Source: Siphonodentalium dalli
Taxonomy: Eukaryota; Mollusca; Scaphopoda; Gadilida; Siphonodentaliidae
Length of the DNA stretch: 64,000 bases
Assembly (NCBI GenBank): GCA_032622095.1
Contig: CP136069.1
Coordinates: forward strand, 32,894,194 to 32,958,193
Direction: 5' to 3'
Positions 57,578 to 64,000 of the stretch are shown here, one piece after another; position 1 is the first letter of the stretch, and each line of letters opens with the position of its first letter. The position numbers were made by a program, and so were the translations under genes. The notes below the pieces were generated by a model, which saw only the letters and a list, made by a program, of their open reading frames with translations, had not been told where the DNA came from and did not search any database.

Positions 57578-58497
57578 ATAACAAAACATATAGTATCATT
57601 AGAAATCCCAAGTGTAAGCTTCAGGAAGAACATATGAAAGAATTCAAAAGATCTATATTTGATGACTCTAAACGAGATGGCCATAAAATAAACTCAGAAC
57701 ATATAGATTGTTTAAAAATGACTATGTCTTAGAGACTTAATTAACAAACACAACATATCTAAAAGATAGGATTAGTTTTACAAAAATCCGTACTAGTGAT
57801 CACAAACTCGCTATTGAAAAAGGTATACACCATCAGCCTATACTTAAGGAGGGGAAGAGACTGTGCCTTAAATTCAGGACGGTTCTGATATAGAAAATAA
57901 GTATCATTTCATTATGGAATGTCCATACTATTGCGATTTCAGAAAAGAACTTGTCCAACAATTTTACAAGTATGTCAAACGATAAAAAATTTAATGTTAG
58001 AATGAAAAATGATTATCCTGAAATAAGAAGCAAAATCAGCAACCTGGTCCGACACTTCTTTGATAACCGGTCTGAATGAATGAATATTATGCTTACCATC
58101 ACACATTAAAATACATGTAGCTAGACATGGCATGTTCACATGCAATTGTTTGTTAATTATTGTTTTATTATGAATTGTATTGTTAGCATAAATCGTATCA
58201 TACAATGTATATGGACATTTTAATCCGAAATTGCTAAATATATACATGTAAGAGTTTTTCAACTCATTTAATTGTCCAATATTGTATGTCAAGTGGAATG
58301 GTGCACGGTCTTCCTAAATTCTCAAAGCAATTGTGTTCAATTGAATTTCATTCTATAGTTCCAGTTTGTGAATTTCTTTTATTGGGGGTGGGAATTGTGG
58401 GCGAAGTGACTTCACAGACATGGAATGGATTAGGACCAAAGAATAATCAGACGATCCTGTTATTACGTCGATCTTATCCCAGGCATTTTCTCTTCTC

Positions 58498-58595
58498 ACT
58501 TATCCCACAGGTCCCTGGCACAATAGACCCCAAACACCCAAAGACATGTCTTTGGGTGTTTGGGGTCTATTGTGCCAGGGACCTGTGACTTATCC
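58498..58595. mobile_element. 82-bp perfectly palindromic mini-element with 8-bp target duplication
   Basis: The bases 58506-58587 form a perfect palindrome with 41-bp arms and no loop, starting CACAGGTCCCTGGCACAATA. It is flanked by ACTTATCC at 58498-58505 and again at 58588-58595. Copy 1 has a single ACTTATCC at the corresponding place (about 4096-4103), so this is an insertion with an 8-bp target duplication. Eight-base duplications are made by hAT-type transposases (family knowledge), which would have acted in trans. Confidence 0.88.
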
Positions 58596-59468
58596 TTGCA
58601 CTCCAGTTATCAGCATATTGCTGAAGTCCTCCATCACAATTTATCGCGACGACGAACGAATATGTCGCCTTCAAATAGGAGAAATACGCACGCATACATA
58701 TCCTATTTGAGAGCGACCCAGTTATCCCGCTGGTTTACCACAAAGCCAGAAATCGACGAAGCATGAAATCAAGGCTGTTGTTGCCTCGTTGTCAGCGATT
58801 CAGTCGCTTACGGTGTTAATATAAAAATCGCTTTGAACTGCTACGGACGACAGAAAACGGCTGTAAAAATCGCGCGCTCGAGCCCGGTATGAATTGACCT
58901 GACGAGCTGAGGACTAGTATCGCTGTGTTTACTCCGATACGCTAATCACTCATCTGGGAATGTGGACACAATGGGTGTTACAATCTACTGTATTGAAAAG
59001 TCTTGGTGATTTTACTTGTGGTAATCGCACGTAGTGGTGCATTCTGTGACTCCATTTGGAAGATGCAGTTTTTTTTATTTCGAAGGCAAACCAAGCTGCT
59101 GCATGGGTATTCGCAAATCCAAATAATTAAATTAATGATAGAGCTTGTTTTTTCTCTCTATGGTTTTAGCCTGCAGATGTGTGCAAATGAACCAGACACA
59201 CTGACGTCTTATCTTGCCATAATTATCTGGTTATTGAGATTTTCTTGTCCCCACTTTTAATATACACTGAGATGGTGTTGAGATGCCCAATGTTTTCAGC
59301 TTCCCAGCCGGGAATTAAAATAATTGATGCCATTTATAATAAACTGTACATGCATTGTTGTTTTTTCAAGTGAGATAATCCATTAACAACAATATTTGTA
59401 AACGATTGGATAGCGAAATTTACTTAATCAGGTTTCGCGATTAGATAGCGATTGGTATTACTATATAG

Positions 59469-59603
59469 ATAATGAATGGCTTGGAGTTGACTATGCCAAA
59501 ATGGTGGTAATTGAGTAGGAATAGTCCACGAGCCGCAGGCGAGTGGACTATTCCTCCTCGAGGACCACTATTTTGGCATAGTCAACGACAAGACATTCAT
59601 TAT
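59469..59603. repeat. 135-bp palindrome in the inverted Z segment (copy 2)
   Basis: This is the flipped counterpart of 4955-5089, with the same arm ends and a loop GAGCCGCAGGCGA. A few extra mismatches are present in the left arm (GGTAATTGAGTAGG in place of GGTCCTCGATGAGG). Confidence 0.8.
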
Positions 59604-60352
59604 TTATTAAATTATATCGAACATTGGTGCCAATTATCACACAATGTCTCTGTCTGATTTGTTACAATTTTATTTACCGTGAATTTTGGAAATCGGTCTC
59701 AGATTTTACAATTTACGGCAATCTTTTGACGATGGCAGAGGAGTATACCTATGTTATTAGTTACATCTATCAGCATCTCTTCGCGATTCATGCGTTTATT
59801 TCTATAAATACGTCATTAGCAAAGACATTTTGGCGAAATTTTAGAAGTTAACTTTAGGAGTTAACTTCGATTAAAACGGAAATAACGTCCACTGGCATTA
59901 CAAAATTAGAACTGCAGACTTGCCGCTTGCCAAATAAACGGACAGACTATTAAATGCACTGAGTAGCAATGGTCGGATATTTGTTAGATCATTACAATTC
60001 ACCAATAAATCTAATGATATACCAAAATTGCAACAGTTATCGTACAAGGTTTAGTTTAAGATTGAGCGTATCTTCAGGCGGCAACCCGATTTCGCGAAAT
60101 GAGTTTGTTACTATAAATAGAAAAAGAATAGTAGGCATGTAGGAATCCTACTGGGGTACTATCGTAAAATAGTATAGCAGTGCGCAGCCAATCAGAATGC
60201 GAGAAAGTCACGTGAGATTTAATATATCGCAATAACATGTGGCACGCGAGGTTGGGAACGAGGCTAGGATTATTGATGAGATAACTGAGACGTTTGAAGA
60301 ATTGTTTTTAATGAATACTTGGTCTAATTAGCCGGTCTAAGTGATAACCAAC

Positions 60353-60532
60353 CTGCCACCAATCTTGATCTGACCATTTCCCATATTTCCACACTCCGTA
60401 TCCGGATCAGGATCCCGTTGTGCTCCTCACATGCTGCGGCGGCTCCATCGTAGACTCTATTGCCGTCAACGACCACCAAATAACACACTTCGGTTCCATT
60501 GTCATATGTGTATTCAGCTGGACAGTCTATAG
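60353..60532 (-). CDS. C-type lectin domain, N-terminal half (exon)
   Basis: After the minus-strand acceptor TGTTATAG (AG at 60534-60533), the exon reads IDCPAEYTYDNGTEVCY, then AAAACEEHNGILIRIRSVEIW and RSRLVA. These are the N-terminal Cys pair, the first domain helix with its conserved Cys, and the GG.L..I.S.E strand of C-type lectin domains. It ends at a donor CAG-GTTGGT (60352-60347). Its length of 180 bp has phase 1 at both borders, and the split codon joins cleanly with the exon 49407-49633. There is no ATG inside, so a simple ORF search misses it. The exon is absent from copy 1. VRSRLVA before the junction is shorter than in many lectins but acceptable. Confidence 0.82.
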
Positions 60533-63500
60533 CTATAACAAATAATACAATAACATGACTGATGTAGGAAAACGGTCACAGGCATATGCAGCTATAGATA
60601 CACAGGGTTAGTTCAACCACGTCAAACTTCCCATTTCATGCATCGACATACTATATCTTTTAAATGCATAGCACGGACAACTCACCTCTTACTGCGAAAG
60701 CGATATATGAAATACTACATGTATACTAACGTGTTTGTCACTTTGACGTAGTCTCTTTTGAACCTTTACATGACGTTGTCTAAATATATCCTAAGCACAT
60801 AGTGCGTTAATGGCGTATATATGCAGGCAGGGATTTGGCTACCGGAGGCAGTTTAAAGTTATAGCTTCATCAATCATTTCATGCCTGGTGCCTGGGTTGA
60901 ATTTGTTCTTATCATTTGATATTCCAACAATGTTTTAATGTGAAAGTTGATGTTTGTAGACCAAAAGTCGAATATTTCCTGAATTTCGGTCAAATAATTG
61001 GAATGAAATGACAATCATTTGGAAATATCCTTTCGTAGGTAGAGTCGTTTGGAAATTTCCAACATTAGGACAACTTGAGACATAATAAACGCTATTATAT
61101 AGTAACTGTATAGTGTTTATGGTATACCCGTACCGACATATCGGATGTCTTTGATATAAGGTGCCTGTTAGGATGCTTTCACAGACCTGCGGCTGACACA
61201 ATCATGCAGCCAATGCATGCGGCTATCGTGTTAAACATGTACATGTAGGCGCAACGTTTCAACCCCTACATATATCACTGCATGCGGTTGCCGCTGAAGC
61301 ATCCGCATGTCTGTGATAGCAGCTTTATCCTAACATATTGGCGCTTGACGACTAAAATACGTATTCAAAGGTACGATTATCGGGCTCAGTGGAGTAAATC
61401 ACTTCTTTCTTTCAAGGTTGTGGACATTCAATGTGAGTCATCATCGCGTACTTAGTCTGAGGGCCGATTTAAAGTGATGTTAAACACTCCAGTATGGTGA
61501 TCAACTAGAATTGGAGAATAATCTTGCTACAGGTAGTTATTTTTACAATATTATATCCAAATTGACAAACACACACCGTCATTCTTATATAATGAGATGC
61601 AGTGACTTTCGATGGCGAAATCGTTTTCTTAGTTTATCACCGATATTTGCGTCTTGAAACGAGAAGTAAATATTTACAATTGAGCGTAGTTCAGACGATG
61701 TTTTCTATGGAGTGGCATGGTCGATTTATTTGCGATCTTCGGCGATATTAATAGAATTTTACATTCGTCTAGTTGGCATAGTGTACTAACTTATCAGTTA
61801 TCACACACCCGGAAAAGTCCATTACATCTCATTAAATGCTACATCGAGGATCCTGTTACACATACCAATTAAGAAATGGCCATTTAATAAACAAACAAAG
61901 CTTACATAATACATTCCGAAAGAACATTGCCTATGTCCCTCCATGGCGTAGAGACCAGTCCTATATAAAAAGCTTCTCTTCTGGGGACTTCAACAGCCTG
62001 TAAACTATGCTAGCACACTTCGGCTTTTTCCTTCACATTGATGTTACAAGAAAACGATAGTCAGAAACGGTAACCCCAGCAACATCATATTATTAGGCAT
62101 GTTTAAAATATATTGGAGCTTTAACGCAGTGATTGTGAAAAAATGTGTATATACATGTAGGTAACTGCATTGCAGTTGATTATACATATATGTAATAGTT
62201 TGTGTATGTCTGTGTAGTGTGCGCTTGGTGAAAAGGTGCAAATATGTTTTAAATGGGACGCGCCAAACTACGGTCATGATAATTATGAAATGTTTACACA
62301 TACGTATGATATGTATTCACAAAGGGCGCATACGTTCCAGTGGGTTGAAAGGTACATCGCCAAACATGCGACGGTCATTGCATTTATACACCAATAACCA
62401 CACTCCAATTGCCAAAAAAGTGACGAACGCCTTGACGATTGACACCTTATTATGCCTACGGCCTGCCAGCATGCGGCAAATACACTAAACTGTTAGTTTC
62501 TCGGTTTTCTTATACGACATTTGAATTGCTTTCGACTGGCATTTATCTTTTCTTTGTCATTTGTTCTAATTTATATTGAAATAGAGCTCTGAATTGCGGA
62601 TGGAATTTCATGCAGAATAATAATCAGGCAAAAAGTGTCGATCTTCGTCACATTGTTCAAGTACGCAAATACCGAGTACGTTTCTAACCAAATTTAGTAC
62701 ATCCAAGTACTCGGCTATCGAGTACGTTTTTAATCACATTTAGTCCATCACCTCCTACGACAGGGCCATATATTCTTGCCAGCATACACCATACGAGGGT
62801 GTAACACAGAACTAGTAGGGATAAAGAATGAATAAATTATCAGTGTCCATGATGCCATTTATATTATTTTATTAGTCGCCTGAGGTAAACGTCACCTAGT
62901 GCAAAACACTCTCCGGATAAAGTTCATAATAAACGTTCTTTATAGCTAAATATTATTTCCTCTTTATGTCATATGATGTCAACGGCACTTATCCCAAGAC
63001 ACCCCGTGTCAAATTACTTATGTATGCCAGTTTCCCAACATACATTATGCGCTGATAGTATAGACGCTCTTCATAGATCATATATGTTAATATAATTTAA
63101 TATATCCCCGGTCAGTCATCTGAGATCAACGACATCTTTCTCGTTGTGTTCCCTTGACCAGGTGACCCATGTGTACCAATGTTCCTACATATCATCTAAG
63201 CTGGCAAAGAACGCACTTATTGCTAATATATTATACCTTGTTTAAGTAATCTAAGATCAGAGGCACCCATGCCATGATATTTACCTGACCAGGTGACCAC
63301 TGTATACCAATTTTTCTACATATCGTCTAAGCTGACTAGGAACGCTCCTTAATGCTCACATATTAATCCTAGTTCAAGTCATCTGAGGTTAAAGGCGCTC
63401 GTCTCTTGATATTCACATGGTCTTATGACCCGTGTCTATTAATGATCCTGAACCGATAAGGAACACTCTTTTGTACTTATATATTATAAATAGCTGGGTT

Positions 63501-64000
63501 ACCCGGCGTTAAAGTGATTAAAGTGTTAACGTGATGTGAGACTCTCCGATGTGGACAGTTGGCGGGAATAGAGTAAATTCTTACTCAAAGTGTTACACGT
63601 ATTGTCATAAAATAAATTAAATATCCAAATTGCATCACAAAACGTCATTCTTATACATGGATTTTAAACAGTGGCTCACCTTGTTGTATCGATTGTCATT
63701 TTGTTTATTGATTGATTGCTTGTTTATTCCAGCCATTATTACATGTTACAAGGAAAAATAACATACATCAACATGCTTATTGTACAAGATATGTACACAT
63801 ATAATGTATACAAGTGTCCACCCGCGAACAAATTAACCATCGACAATTGCTTAACGATATGCGATATATCGCGAGTAATTCATCCCACAAATAAAGTAGA
63901 TTATTTATTACAACTGGGTACTTCAGGCGATATTATTCTATAAATTGTACAGTAGACGTGGTTGGAATTGTCGCTTGTCTGTTTTTTCAAATATGTTGTA

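Larger units (their letters stand above)
54549..58086 (+). mobile_element. CR1/L2-like non-LTR retrotransposon (decayed), about 3.5 kb
   Basis: The element has 68-bp monomers at the 5' end, an apurinic/apyrimidinic-type endonuclease, a reverse transcriptase, a C-terminal region with a FHYIMECPYY-type Cys/His end (about 57900-57935) and a short (TGAA)n tail at 58073-58086. The TGAA tail and domain order suggest the CR1/L2 group (family knowledge); placement is by motif only. Frameshifts and stops break it into at least seven frames. It is inserted in the lectin intron, opposite to the gene. Confidence 0.85.
49407..60532 (-). other. C-type lectin gene (partial): two exons and a 10.7-kb intron
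   Basis: Exons 60353-60532 and 49407-49633 join in phase 1 to give a domain of about 135 residues with all expected cysteines: DCP and VCY (N-terminal pair), AAC, then DFC, CDKTC and VCE. The intron between contains minisatellites, a diverged copy of the segmental-duplication sequence, and a decayed LINE inserted in the opposite orientation. A signal-peptide exon is missing here. By analogy to copy 1 (exon at 20031-20277, 2.6 kb beyond the aligned part) it should lie roughly 2.6-2.9 kb to the right of this window. Confidence 0.75.
58267..64000. repeat. segmental duplication, copy 2 (partner 3867-17440)
   Basis: Copy 2 contains X (58267-58915), W (58916-59399, not in copy 1), Z inverted (59400-59694), Y (59695-60132), V (60133-60563, not in copy 1, with a lectin exon) and N (60564-64000). 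It lacks the YR retrotransposon, the left foldback arm of copy 1 and the ~400-bp insert at 16.1 kb, but has an extra 82-bp palindrome. Short ORFs such as 60935-61201 and 62044-62301 match their copy-1 counterparts only through the duplication. No gene is seen in N within this window. Confidence 0.9.

Noticed and set aside
58286-58766. ORFs of 100 and 68 codons over the 82-bp palindrome
   Set aside because: They exist only because the palindrome was inserted; the uninterrupted copy at 3.9-4.3 kb lacks them.

Overview
The window looks like intronic and intergenic DNA from a repeat-rich metazoan genome, most likely a marine lophotrochozoan such as a mollusc (inference). The reasons are split exons with GT/AG borders, C-type lectin and PAN/Apple-like secreted domains, AATAAA signals, and abundant non-LTR and tyrosine-recombinase (YR) retrotransposons, minisatellites and palindromic mini-elements. 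Few intact genes are present; most long open frames are repeats.

Layout. 1-3.86 kb: degenerate tandem repeats and GGAC-rich simple sequence. 3.87-17.44 kb: copy 1 of a segmental duplication, split by an 8.34-kb Ngaro-like YR retrotransposon (5471-13807). The element has the order A1 - SGNH hydrolase - Gag - RT - RNase H - YR - B1 - A2 - B2. 17.9-18.4 kb: an orphan 158-codon ORF with a poly(A) signal. 20.0-20.3 kb (minus): a secreted PAN/Apple-like first exon with an in-frame stop. 22.3-24.4 kb (minus): decayed L1/Tx1-like LINE. 26.6-26.9 kb: a 42-bp minisatellite. 28.58-40.86 kb: a nearly identical 6.14-kb tandem duplication, each copy with a tRNA-like sequence, a THAP-like stub and a SINE/RTE-like repeat. 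40.9-41.1 kb: TATA box plus a signal-peptide exon. 41.2-44.4 kb: a second pair of 1.49-kb repeats made of ~300-bp monomers. 47.3 kb: a MADF-like fragment. 49.25-60.53 kb (minus): two exons that together encode one C-type lectin domain, with a long intron holding a decayed CR1/L2-like LINE (54.5-58.1 kb). 58.27-64.0 kb: copy 2 of the segmental duplication, running off the right edge.

How it fits together. The segmental duplication appears to have copied a minus-strand lectin gene. Copy 2 keeps both halves of the lectin domain. Copy 1 keeps only the signal-peptide/PAN exon, carries a nonsense codon, and has lost the lectin-domain exon where a 0.3-kb palindromic segment lies inverted and displaced. 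Comparing the copies gives natural before/after pictures of several events: a Ngaro-like insertion without target duplication, an 82-bp perfect palindrome inserted with an 8-bp target duplication, and an insertion carrying a 156-bp palindrome.
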